Assembly: GCA_958299035.1 (NCBI GenBank)
Contig: CATQJL010000001.1
Span: 29,553,521-29,617,520, forward strand
DNA: 64,000 nucleotides
Direction of reading: 5' to 3'
Source: Cylicocyclus nassatus
Lineage: Eukaryota; Nematoda; Chromadorea; Rhabditida; Strongylidae
Shown: in pieces, positions 1 to 9,406 of the stretch
Position numbering within the stretch: position 1 is the stretch's first letter
How the letters are laid out: every line of letters starts with the position of its first letter
Translations under genes and position numbers: made by a program
Notes under the pieces: model-generated
Seen by the model: the letters and a program-made list of their open reading frames with translations, nothing else
What the model was told of the DNA's origin: nothing
The model's database searches: none

Positions 1-296
1 GCATTCCAGGATTTGCCTCGCAATGCAGTGCGCAACTACAGGGCATTCATACATTGTGACAACGGTTTGTGCCGTCGCATCTTCGCATTCAGCACCCATA
101 CGAAAGGAATTAATTTAGTGCACAACTTAGTGTATAGTTAACTCGTTGACCGCACGGACTGCACATCACTGTGGAGCATGCACCGCAAAATAAACGCTTG
201 CCCCAGTACAAATTCGCCATTGTACAGTAAGTTTCGACCCGCTCTAGGCGGAAATTGGATTGGCAGGAGTCCTTCTCGCAACAGCTCGCGCCGTTT

Positions 297-431
297 GGGT
301 GGGGGAACGAAAGCCGCCAGGTCCAGCCGCCTTTCGCGGCCAGCTGGTCCTTTCGCAGCGTTGTTGCATGTCGTTCCAGGACCAGCAGTCCGCGGAGGCG
401 GCTGGACCTGGCGGCTTTCGTTCCCCCACCC
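297..431. mobile_element. Miniature inverted-repeat element with 9-bp target duplication
   Basis: Arms 297-331 and 397-431 are perfect 35-bp inverted repeats around a 65-bp spacer, starting GGGTGGGGGAACG. The direct repeat gcgccgttt (288-296 and 432-440) flanks the element and reads as a 9-bp target site duplication. A 9-bp duplication is typical of Mutator-like elements; assigning it to that superfamily is inference. There is no coding capacity, and open frames crossing it are artefacts of the palindrome. Confidence 0.8.
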
Positions 432-572
432 GCGCCGTTTCGCAGCTACAGTATATCCTATCGTGCTGAGAACCCATGTCTGCGTTTCTTCAATCTCCTT
501 GGTCTTTTCTTGGCAAAATGCCAGCTCTATGCGCTCGCGAAGCCTCCAGCGATGCGCATGCGCTGCTCCACG

Positions 573-862
573 TATAGTCGCCCTCACCCCACTAGTCGGT
601 CGGTGGACGAATTCAAATTTGAATTGGAGCAGGCGTCACAGCAGAGCGCGGCAGGAGACAACGCTCAGCAATTGCAAAAACTCAATATAGATCAAAAACG
701 TCGTAGCAACACAAAAACTGCTGAGCAATGGCGAAGAAATACGCAAAGTGAATGCGTGAATTTGAACGGAGAGCTAAGGTGCCGTGCTCTGCCGCGACCT
801 GCCTGCTCCAATTCGAATTCGAATTCGCCCACCGACCGACTAGTGGGGTGAGGACGATTATA
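573..862. mobile_element. Inverted-repeat element, TATAGTCG family
   Basis: The left terminus (about 573-633) and the inverted right terminus (about 805-862) share TATAGTCG, a CCCCACTAG block and an AATTCAAATTTGAATT-like core. The ends fit a TA target duplication (TA|TAGTCG ... CGATTA|TA), suggesting a Tc1/mariner-type non-autonomous element. The same termini recur at 8187 and 14310, where they bound a much larger nested insertion. No transposase is visible. Confidence 0.75.
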
Positions 863-1794
863 GAATGTCTCGCCTAATCCGGGATGAAACTGACTGTACA
901 AGTCCTACTCTCGCGACAATTCAGCGTCGCGCGTGGTCCGCAGCGCCTGAGCAGTCCGTGCGGTCAACAAATCAACGACACAAGTAACTGGTATATCATT
1001 TGCATGCAGGAGAATGTTCCAAAAAGAGATGGTTGCCCAGGAAATGCGGTTGCTGGAACTGCGTACGCGACGCGCGCGTGCGCCTCCATTGTTGCGATTC
1101 ATTGTCCTATACTGATTATTGCATCAACCGCTTGTCTCCTAGCGTTCCCATAGGAACATCGCTCACCAGGAATATAGTTGCCCATACTTCGGATCAAATG
1201 CGATCGAAACAGACAACGCAACAGCGCAAGCAATCAAGACAAGTACGAAAGCGGTCGGTTGCGGTCGCATCCCGTCGCGTTTGCTGCACTGCGATGCTTT
1301 TTGCTTGTCGAAGAGAAGGCTGTTTCGCAATGTGCACTCTTGCTGTCTTTTCCCCTGTTCTTTCTTCCAGCAGACTATCCGCGATGGATGCATCAACGTT
1401 GCATCGTGCGAAAGGCGTACGGCCTATAGTCGGAATCAACCATGTCGCTTGAGTTATTAGCTGCCCATGAACATGGCTGTCGCAGCACTGCCGCCTGTAG
1501 AACCTACGATGAAATGCAGATCCGTTAAGTTTAATTCTACCCTACCCCGCGCCGAGTTCGCGCCCGCTCAACTGATACTGCTGTTGGCCTTCTTCATGCG
1601 TTAGCCTTCACAATTATGAACGCCGCCAGAGTCATGATATTTTGAGACTGTTAACCCTGTGTCGTTTACGCGCTCCCTTGTCCGGAAGCGCAATCGTCAA
1701 TTGCGAGCGCAGCTGAGACAATCAAACTGACCTCATCGCTCAAAGGTCCGCACGCAGGGCCATCGCGTTGCGCATGCGTATTCCTACTATAGTT
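863..1794. other. Unassigned sequence
   Basis: Moderately GC-balanced sequence with several short overlapping open frames on both strands. None shows a recognisable domain or a convincing splice structure, and I see no repeat with clear ends. Confidence 0.4.
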
Positions 1795-2390
1795 GTAACG
1801 AACAAAAATTTTCGCCGAATGAACGAATATCGAATAATCAATTTTTAGAATTTTTTCGAACGAATGAATATCGAATAATTGATTTTCGAAAATTTTTCGA
1901 ATGAATGAATATCGAATATTTGATTTTCGAAATTTCTTCGAATGAACGAATATTATTCGACTTTCAATTTTCAATTTATTCGAATTTGAATATTCGAATA
2001 TTGGCACATTCCAAAATTCGAATGAACGAATACTTGAATAACCGAACTTGATCGAATATTCGACTAATTTCGAATAAATGTTCGAATATTATTCGAATAT
2101 TTGAATGCAATATTCGAATATTCGAATATTCGAATAACTATCTTTCAAAACTACTCGAATGAATGAATATTCGAATAACCTTTATTTAAAACTCGTCGAA
2201 TGAACGAATATTCGAATAAGTCATTTTTCGAAATCGTCGAATGAACGAATTATTCGAATATAGGCCTGTCTCATTTATTCGACTATTCAAATAATCGAAT
2301 AAATGGACTTTCTCAAATATTCGACTATTCGAATATTCGAATAGTCGAATATTTCGAATAAATTATTCGAACACGAATATTCGGTGCTAA
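1795..2390. repeat. Palindromic TTCGAATA satellite-like block
   Basis: About 600 bp built from variants of TTCGAATA and GAATGAACGAATA. The early part repeats in units of roughly 55-60 bp; the later part breaks into irregular short palindromes. Because TATTCGAATA is self-complementary, both strands look alike. A 113-residue minus-strand open frame here is a repeat artefact. Confidence 0.85.
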
Positions 2391-2477
2391 CTATAATTCC
2401 TACGCGAAAGGGAGTATGTCATTGACACAGACTGTATGATTTTCCACCGCATCTCTCATCTGCGGCACGTAGATGGC

Positions 2478-2596
2478 TAACATATTGGCAACGTGCACAA
2501 CATGTTGCAACATGCATTAACATGTCGGCAACAATGTGTTGGCTATCATCTTCAAGGCCAACATGTTGTTGCATGTTGCAACATGCTACTTAGTAT
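2478..2596. repeat. CAACATGTTG minisatellite-like cluster
   Basis: Repeated self-complementary words (acatgttgcaacatg, caacatgttg, ggctaacat/ccaacatg) occur over about 120 bp and could form several alternative hairpins. No tandem period is strictly kept. Confidence 0.6.
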
Positions 2597-3525
2597 GCGT
2601 GCCACAGGGTGAATTCTCGCCTCGTGACTTCATTCTCGTTATTTTTCGGCCTCATCGTCGTAACTTCGTCTTAGCGATTTTTCGGCAAGTATCTTCCAGC
2701 TATTTGTAGAGAAGGTGCACACTCTTCTGGCACTCACTGCTGCACCAATGTGGTCTCTAACATCTTATGATGGTCATGGCAGTAGATTCGCTGCGAAAAC
2801 CACGGCAGAGATGGGATATAATGGTATGCTATCTTCCTGTTTCGGGGTTTACTTTCTAGATTTTTTATTCCATGGCATCTTCTTCTAAGTTTTCAAGCCG
2901 GCATCAAAGCAAAACCGTTTGTTGAATCCTTCCATATATACTCAAGATCTTTGCGTGTTCTCAAACCGTAACCTATTATATGTGCTTCTAGAGCTTCTCT
3001 TTGCTCAGTATTATGGTACCGGAGTTTCAACACTTTCTATTCAACGTTTTCTGCCAATATGGTAAGAAGGGCCACCTTTCTTACTTTCTATTCAAGCTCC
3101 ATTGATAGCGAAGGACAGTATCTCTGGGAAGCACCTATCATAACTCTAAGTTTCCTGCGACTTTTTGGGCCAGATTACATTCAGACTTAGTCTCTCCATC
3201 TGTTTTTCCTGCTCAGGTATTTGGAGCAAAATTCCTTTGTATGGCTGAAGAGTTTAGACTTTGTCCGGAAGGGAAGGGGTGGGAGAGGGAAAGGGATTTG
3301 TTTTTTGCTTACTTGTTAATAATAAAGTGCGCTCTACATATTAAGCTTCCACTCTTGTATTCGCTAGCTTGAAATGAGGTCACTCAAACTGCAGGCCCAA
3401 GCATTGACCATTCCTTTTTCCATAGTCGTGGTCTTGCGAGCCTGCACGCGAATACTTACGAGTACAGGGAGTATGACCGCTTCTATAAACCCCTGACAAT
3501 AGGCGTCGAATGGAATGTACAGACG
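2597..3525. other. Unassigned sequence
   Basis: No open frame above 60 codons, no inverted-repeat ends and no RNA gene recognised. A purine-rich stretch lies near 3270-3300. Confidence 0.4.
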
Positions 3526-3756
3526 CCTTCAATCTAAGTGTCACTGTTGGCGCGGCTCGGGTGCTCGCGAGCTCGATTGGGTCTATCGCCCTTAGAGTAT
3601 GCGATGTTTTCCCAGGCTTGAGTTGTGGAGTACCGCATCTTCAGTCATCAGTGGCTGAGGAGCTTGGGGATTACCCCGACACACGCTTGCGGACGCGTCG
3701 AGAGACTCAAGCGAGGCAGCCCGCGAGGACCCGAGCCGCGCCAACAGTGACACTTA
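3526..3756. mobile_element. Inverted-repeat element, CTTCAATCTAAGTGTCAC family, interrupted on the right
   Basis: The left arm 3535-3569 pairs with 3722-3756 at 34 of 35 positions. The left terminus starts ccttcaatctaagtgtcac. The right arm stops at gtgacactta, exactly where the next element (3757-4313) begins, so the outermost right terminus appears displaced by that insertion. A second copy lies at 31422-31607 and shares internal words such as atcttcag. Confidence 0.75.
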
Positions 3757-4313
3757 CTCAGATAATCGCCGGGGGTAGGCGGTCCGCAAACTCGCGCTTT
3801 TCTGCAAGCGGTCAGCAGAATTTTGGGGCGTGGCCAAACCTTCAGCGAGCGGTACATCCTTTACTGTCTAAAGTTCTGCCAGCGGGCAGCAATACAGAAT
3901 TTTCTGCAGGCGCTCGTCAAATAATCTCTTTCAGCGAGCGCTGGTCAAATTTCCAGCTGGCGCTTGGACGGTTTTTAAGCAGTTTCGGGCGTACGCCGAG
4001 CAGAGGTGAGACTCTAAATGGTAGAGGTGTCAATGTTTTAATTACTCAAGTTTGAGGTACTTTCTCTCAGCGGCAAGTACCTGAGCGCTGCGCGGTCCTC
4101 CACAAAGGACCGTGCGGCCTTCGAAAATTTTGCATATTCTCGCGGAAAGTCCGCGAGAATGCGGCCACTGCGCCGCAGCTAATTTATAAGGAAACCGCGA
4201 TTGTTCTCCAAGTTAAATATCTGCAAGCGGACCGCAAGAAATCAGCGGACTATTTTTTCGGTGCCCGCCCTGCCATAAATCGCATGGCCGCCTGCCCCCG
4301 GCGCTTATCTGAG
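3757..4313. mobile_element. Terminal-inverted-repeat element carrying an SL RNA-like sequence
   Basis: The termini 3757-3783 and 4287-4313 are inverted copies (CTCAGATAATCGCC against GGCGCTTATCTGAG, followed by a G-rich/C-rich block). The same terminus family bounds the 320-bp foldback at 15080-15399, whose arms contain related ccgcaag and cagcgg words. The element lies in the right arm of the 3526-3756 element, so it is the younger insertion. The interior is unlike the 15080 copy and holds the SL1-like segment. No transposase is seen. A 181-codon plus-strand open frame (3510-4055) spans both elements and is judged spurious. Confidence 0.7.
4035..4165 (+). ncRNA. Spliced-leader (SL1) RNA-like gene or pseudogene
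   Basis: Bases 4035-4056 match the 22-nt nematode SL1 leader at 20 positions (differences at leader positions 2 and 12) and are followed directly by GT, as at an SL donor site. Downstream the sequence folds in the order known for nematode SL RNAs. Stem I (4055-4062 with 4075-4082, 8 perfect pairs) spans the donor. Stem II is 4088-4099 with 4106-4117 (12 pairs including two G-U). A U-rich, Sm-site-like AAAATTTTG follows at 4124-4132. Stem III is 4136-4146 with 4150-4160 (11 perfect pairs, loop AAG). The predicted length of about 125-130 nt is a little longer than typical SL1 RNAs. It sits inside an inverted-repeat element rather than a 5S array. The stems could instead be element palindromes, or the leader could come from a retrocopied trans-spliced mRNA; expression is unknown. 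Confidence 0.55.
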
Positions 4314-5039
4314 TGATTGTCTAACCCTATAGTGCTAAGCATATTGCAGATGAGAACAAATGAGTGAAATATCGAAATTTTCGATAAAATCTAACTTTCG
4401 ACATGTGGCTAACCGAAAATCTCATGACTCCAAAACATCATTTGTTCTTATCAACATCATGTTTAGTACTATTGGGTTAGACAAGCAATACAACTTTGGA
4501 ATGTTTTTTAACTTTGAAAAAAGAAAAATGACTTTGAAGAAAAAACGGTCGGCTGCCGGGGATCATCCGGGGATCATAGAAAAAGTTAAAAATGCGGCTT
4601 ATACAGCTTCGCCTCTGTATAATATGTTCATAGTGAAAGATGGTGGGAATACTTACTGATAGGTAGACAGCGTGAAATTCAGATATCTGGAGCTTCAGGA
4701 TATGAGGTTTTCTTTCAAGCTGCGATCCCCTCCCCGGCGGAGATGTTAATGCATGCGGCCCTTAGGTTGAAAACCCCTATAACTGCGTAATCCTACACGC
4801 TGCGCGCGGCACCGACAACACCTTTCATTAAGTTGCCAGTTAGGGTTTGGAACGAACTGTGGAATTGGGGAACTACTATTTCATATTGTCCCAATCAAGC
4901 TAAAGAAGTAAGAAAACAGGAGTACCCTGAACGCTTACAAATGAAGGAGTCGTTAGCGCGCAGCTTGTGCAATATAAAGTTAAAAATGACTCGACGATAT
5001 AATAACCGCAGGTTGGCAAAGTAGCGTAGCTCGTACGCT
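4314..5039. other. Unassigned sequence
   Basis: AT-rich, with a 99-codon plus-strand open frame (4360-4659) rich in Lys, Asn and Phe that shows no recognisable domain. No RNA gene or bounded repeat is seen. Confidence 0.35.
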
Positions 5040-5720
5040 CGTATGCAAACCTTGGTGAGCGGTTGCGAAACGAGCAAATGGAACCTTACATTAGCATGGA
5101 CTGTAGTCGCTCCAGCACTTCCTTTCACCGCGCGAAGCGTGGGCAGTACGCAGCACCTTAGGCCTAAGGCATACCTCACGCGATTCGACCGAATCGCCAC
5201 TTTCACGCGACTTGGCGATTTGCCAGATTTCTATAAATTTATTATGCGCACCTCTCGGACGCATATTTGGGTAGCTTGTGTAAGTTGTTGCAAACGGAGC
5301 CAGTTCTGACCAAAGGCAGCGCATTAACAACGAGTTACGAAGAGTCGCTGTTGTGCCAAATCGCGCAGCGACCGGAATCGCGCGAGGTATGCCTTAGGCC
5401 TTAGAGGCTGCGTATGGCCCCGTGCAGACTTCATGCGACGGACGCAGATGCAACGCAATTTGGCAGTGCTCCAACTACGAGTCATTCCAAGCTCATTCCG
5501 GATATACAAAATATAGGGCATTTCGTTGGTCTACGAAAGTCTTGCACACTATACAGTAGTAGTCTGCGAGAGTGGCTTTGACATCTAGTAACTCGCCAAA
5601 TCGCGTGGTGACTGAAATCGCGGAAGTATGCTCGAGGCCTAATGCGAATGATCCAAATCCAGTCGCGATCACAGACTACTGTAGCCGCACTCATATTTTT
5701 CCTATTTTGAATCAACGGCG
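5040..5720. repeat. Dispersed repeat with inverted CCTTAGGCCTAAGG arms
   Basis: The arms 5147-5190 and 5371-5414 are imperfect inverted repeats containing taaggcatacctc and a gcgattc core. A third related unit lies at about 5585-5645. A related sequence at 27360-27620 repeats the order ggtctacgaaagtc, aaatcgcgtg, gtatgtcc-aggcct. It is probably an old non-autonomous transposon; its ends cannot be set. Confidence 0.55.
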
Positions 5721-5770
5721 ACGGTGAAAAGAAATTTGCATTGCTTTAGGCATGGTACGAAGACTAACAA

Positions 5771-7112
5771 GGGGGGGGGGGCTAATAGTTGAAGTGGCCT
5801 TTCCAAATGAGTTTTTACCACTTTGAAGAGCCCTAAACGCTGATCCCAAATCTGATTTCATTACCTGCCGAGCGCTTCTGTATGTCGAGTTATGGATATT
5901 TTCTTGGTGCGAAAAATGAACGTATTAGGGTGAACGGTAAAAAATGGGACAGCTTGATTTTTTTTACATTCTGAGGTTTTTGTTCTCACCAACAACAAGC
6001 AAGCTACAACTCAAACGTCGCTTACATAAACGACCTTCGCCTATTATTCTGGCAACGCGTTACCTCTCCTCTCTCATAACCGCACGCGTGGCGCCGTGAA
6101 GAACTCAAACAGGGTTTTTGGAACAGTTCTCAATCTTGCGCTGCTATACCGTAAAGTCGTAAAGCATATGACATACCATTCGAAAGAGCTTTTCACGCTC
6201 TTTCAATTGGTATGTCAAATGCATAAAATTTCTTCTCAAATTCAGAAAAAAAAGCGAAAAAACCCGAAAAACAGCTATTTTTGGCGCAATAAAAAACGAA
6301 AAAATCATGTTTTGCCCTATATTTTCCAAAAATAGATAAAATCTGAGATAAGCTGCATATGTATGGATAGAGCGCAAAAAGCTCTATTGGATGGTACCTA
6401 GAAAACATGCGCTCATCCGCAAAGAATTGCATAGCGCGTGTTTTTGTCCTCAAAGCTGCCAATGGCCATATCTCCTGACTTTGAAAGTTGAGACCACCAA
6501 GCCGTCGTGGGTTTAGTGGCTGTCCCACCGCCCACTCCAACACTGGTACTTTGGGTGGTCTCAGATGTTTCGCTGCGCAGATAATGCTCAAATTTCATAA
6601 TTTATCGAAGTGACTAACTTTGCATTTCAGCCAGTACAAAAATTATTAATCATGTAAATGACCTTATATAGGTATTATCTGAAAGATAATAACATATTCT
6701 AACATCTATCAAAATTGGAAAGTCTAATCGCTTCTCATTCTTGAGAAACCTCCAGTTATTTCGTGGGTGTCCCATTTTTTACCGTTCACCCTAATATAAT
6801 TCAAGTAAAATAAAGTTTTACGGTCTTTTCAGCGCTCAAATAAAGCAGTGTTAAGTGTGAGTGCTTTAGACAAGAGGTATTGTTCAGATAAAGTACTTTG
6901 ATAATCAACATTGAACCATTTGAGCAGTTCTAACAAATTTTGTCCTAATTATGCATTTAATTTCTCATATCAAAAAAAACGCTCATAACCCGACGCCCAG
7001 AGGCGCTCGGCAGATAACGAAGATAGATTTGGAATCAGCGTTAAATACTCTCTACTATAGTTGTATCATTTTCATGTAAAAATGCCACTTCGACCGAAAA
7101 GACCTCCCTTGC
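5771..7112. mobile_element. Foldback element split by a younger insertion
   Basis: The left arm (about 5789-5924: aagtggcctttcc, aaacgctgatcccaaatc) and right arm (about 6990-7112: gatttggaatcagcgtt, atgccacttcgacc) are imperfect inverted repeats of one family. That family also occurs at 28040-28540 and, best preserved, at 55581-56059. The two halves are separated by the TA-flanked element at 5925-6794. A 10-G run (5771-5780) sits at the left edge. Confidence 0.65.
5925..6794. mobile_element. Tc1/mariner-type non-autonomous element, TTAGGGTGAACGG termini
   Basis: Perfect 27-bp terminal inverted repeats (5925-5951 and 6768-6794) begin TTAGGGTGAACGG and are flanked by TA at 5923-5924 and 6795-6796. 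An internal hairpin, 6165-6189 with 6197-6221, has 22 of 25 pairs. The 870-bp body is A/T-rich and lacks a transposase; the 132-codon minus-strand open frame at 6193-6591 shows no transposase motif. It is inserted into the foldback element at 5771-7112. Confidence 0.85.
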
Positions 7113-7365
7113 AAGTTCATGATTGATAACGAAGAATCCTTTTAATACAATTCATTTCGGCAAAATAGAGCGTTATATTGTCTGAGAACAGCATAACAGT
7201 TTATGACTTTGAGCTTCATTATGTCAGACTCTGAGATCCATTCGTAATCTTCCCGAATATACTAAGTTCAAGCGGTTGGAGACCCATAAATATGACCCCT
7301 TGTCGAACTGGAATATGGGCGTAGATGGGACAGACAGCTTTATGTCAAAACCACGTCCTGTCAAA

Positions 7366-8150
7366 TGTTGGAACCAGGGTCAAGCTTATGATGCGACTGT
7401 CGCAACGGAGGGTCGTAAAGAGGGTACCTAAGGTGGGGGGGGGGGGTCGTAAAAGGAGGTATTTAGGCTAAAATACCCTAAGCTTAAGAGGCAATCAAAA
7501 AGCAGATAATTAATTATGTTTTTTACAATAAATCTACGAAAAGTGGAGTAAAAATTTTAAAAAAGAATAAAAAAGATAAAAATCTGTAAAAATTCTCAAG
7601 GAAAAACGTTTACAAGAGCTCAAAACACTTTTAAAGGATGTATGAGTTGATAAAAATGCTAAATGTACCGATTGCCCAAGAAATCTTGCTTCTGAAGCCT
7701 TCCTGAAGTCTCACACACTCAACAAAAGCGAATATCTTTTCCACCTGTGACTATCATGAATTTCTAAATTTTTTTGTACTGTTTTTCACGGACCCATATG
7801 GATTTATCTGTACTTTGGAGATGCTCTGCTATATCAATGCATTTGGTGCAATTTTGTTGACTGTGGATTTTCTTACGATTTTATGTATGGTAGCAAAAAA
7901 TCAGAAAGGGGGGGGGGGGTCGTATCTGGGTCGCATCTAAGTTTCTTGGAGCTATCGAAGCTCGTTGGCTGCAATTTTGCTGTAATATGAGGCCATCCCC
8001 CTACTGCATAAAAATTGCAGGCTGTTTTATAACTTCTCTGTTAAGTTACAAAATTTTAAGCTCAAAAATCCCAGTTTTTGCTTTCCAGGATCGCATCTAA
8101 ATTTGCGAGAGTCGCATCTAAAATTTTTCGAGCTTACTGCTCTTCAAGGA
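7366..8150. repeat. G-tract/TCGTA repeat, copy 1
   Basis: The segment begins ggaaccagggtcaagc and contains two long G runs, each followed by TCGTA (about 7436-7452 and 7908-7925), plus several gtcgcatctaa words. The stretch 7640-7735 (aagaaatcttgcttctgaagcc) corresponds to 14770-14860 (tagaaattctgctttcgaaacc), showing that both belong to one dispersed repeat. No coding sequence is seen. Confidence 0.55.
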
Positions 8151-8399
8151 CTGAAACTTTTTCTATGGATAATCCGGGCACCATGCTATAGTCGTCCTCC
8201 CCCCACTAGACACCCAGTGGACGATTTCAAATTTGAACTGGAGCATTCTGGTTGCGGCAGAGCGCGGCACATTCGGCTTTTCATTCAAACTCAAAGTTTT
8301 TCTTTGCGTTTCTCCAACGTTGCATGCAATTTTTTGAATGCTAACAGTCTTCTTAATTGAGATTGGAGATTGTATTGCTTTTGAGGAATGTTTCGTGCT

Positions 8400-8879
8400 G
8401 TTTTTTCAGCTTTATTTGGAAACTAGCTGGCATACCCGGCTCCGCCGTATGTTCCGAATAGAAAATTCCATTTCTTAACCGATCCGAACCAAACTTGGCA
8501 CACATACACTTCGGGCCCCGGCGGGTGTCACAGTCCACTTTTCGTTATCGATTGATGTCGATTTTATCGATTTTTTGCAAAATTTGAGCTAGGGGGCTGG
8601 GATTTGGCACAGGGGGGGGGGGGGGTAATCGAGCATGCTGATTACGAATACAATATTAGTTTTCGAAATCGTGCATTACTTTTATCGATTTTATCGATTT
8701 TTTTGCAAAATTTGAGCTAGGGGCTGGAATTTGGCAGGGGGGGGGGGGTGTAATCCGTGGGGGTGATCAGCATGCTCGATTACCCCCCTGTGCCAAATCC
8801 CAGCCCCGAGGCTCAAACTTTGCAAAAAAATCGATAAAATTGATAAAAGTAATGCACGATTTTAAAAACTAATATTGTA
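8400..8879. repeat. Foldback repeat, left part
   Basis: It carries ggcatacccggctccgcc, ttccgaatagaaaattcc and gccccggcgggtgtca, then alternating blocks of tttatcgatttt, gagctaggggctgg and long G runs (about 8612-8627, 8738-8749). Bases 8625-8750 and 8757-8880 are inverted copies of each other. The other outer arm is at 13817-14085. The cacacgtacagacag-type end on the far side is common in invertebrate dispersed repeats; I do not name the family. Confidence 0.6.
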
Positions 8880-8884
8880 TTCGG
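8880..8884. repeat. Target site duplication of the BEL element, left
   Basis: ttcgg immediately precedes the LTR at 8885 and is repeated at 13812-13816 after the other LTR. The empty site can be checked internally: joining the flanks at one ttcgg restores the inverted sibling arm at about 8628-8660. Confidence 0.9.
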
Positions 8885-9252
8885 TTTGGTGGGTACCAAG
8901 TGATTAGGGGGTAGACGAGTTGTGGAATAAGGTTTATTCGCACGGGCGTAGATTATTCGAGAAGAGGAGTGAGGTGTCCCGGTGTGGACCGGGGAGCAAC
9001 CCCTAATACATTTGGAGGCTTCTTATATACGAAGGAAGGCGGAGCTGAACCGAGTACAGGGTACAATGTACACGAGTTGGTGCTTGAAAGGAGATGCCGC
9101 CGATTGGCTACACTCCTGGCGCACGGGTACCACTCACTCTTGAATGATTAAATACTCAAGAGTGAGTAGCTCACCATTTAGCCTACGGGGATTCCGTAGG
9201 CTATATAGAATATAGAGTTCATGAATGGTTGATGATACAGAAATCATCAACA
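8885..9252 (-). repeat. 3' LTR of the BEL element
   Basis: 368 bp. On the element strand it starts TGTTGATGATTTC and ends GGTACCCACCAAA. It contains TATATAAG (complement of 9022-9029) and an AATAAA polyadenylation signal (complement of 8933-8938). Three consecutive hairpins lie in U3: 9228-9251, 9180-9202 and 9132-9167. It differs from the 5' LTR at five positions. Confidence 0.93.
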
Positions 9253-9406
9253 CTCCGGGCGAGCGAGAGGAAAGTGAGATCTGATAAGATCCTAATTAGA
9301 GTAGCAGATACATGTGAAGTTGACTAGCGAATAAGTTAATACCTACGCATAAAAAATGAGCTAAGCAGGAGCTGCAAGTATCTTAAACATACACACAAGA
9401 GTACGA
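9253..9406 (-). other. Short 3' untranslated segment of the BEL element
   Basis: Only 154 bp separate the end of the open frame from the 3' LTR. The expected purine-rich tract next to the LTR is weak (the element strand reads gcccggag before TGTTG); an AG-rich patch lies slightly further upstream. Confidence 0.5.

Noticed and set aside
138..851. Overlapping open frames of 149, 170 and 198 codons on both strands
   Set aside because: They cross the palindromic 297-431 element and the 573-862 element; both strands are open because of the inverted repeats.
1666..2007. 113-codon minus-strand open frame rich in FENQLF/IFVHS words
   Set aside because: A translation of the TTCGAATA satellite.
3510..4055. 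181-codon plus-strand open frame
   Set aside because: It spans two different inverted-repeat elements and their junction and has no domain; chance frame in GC-rich repeat DNA.
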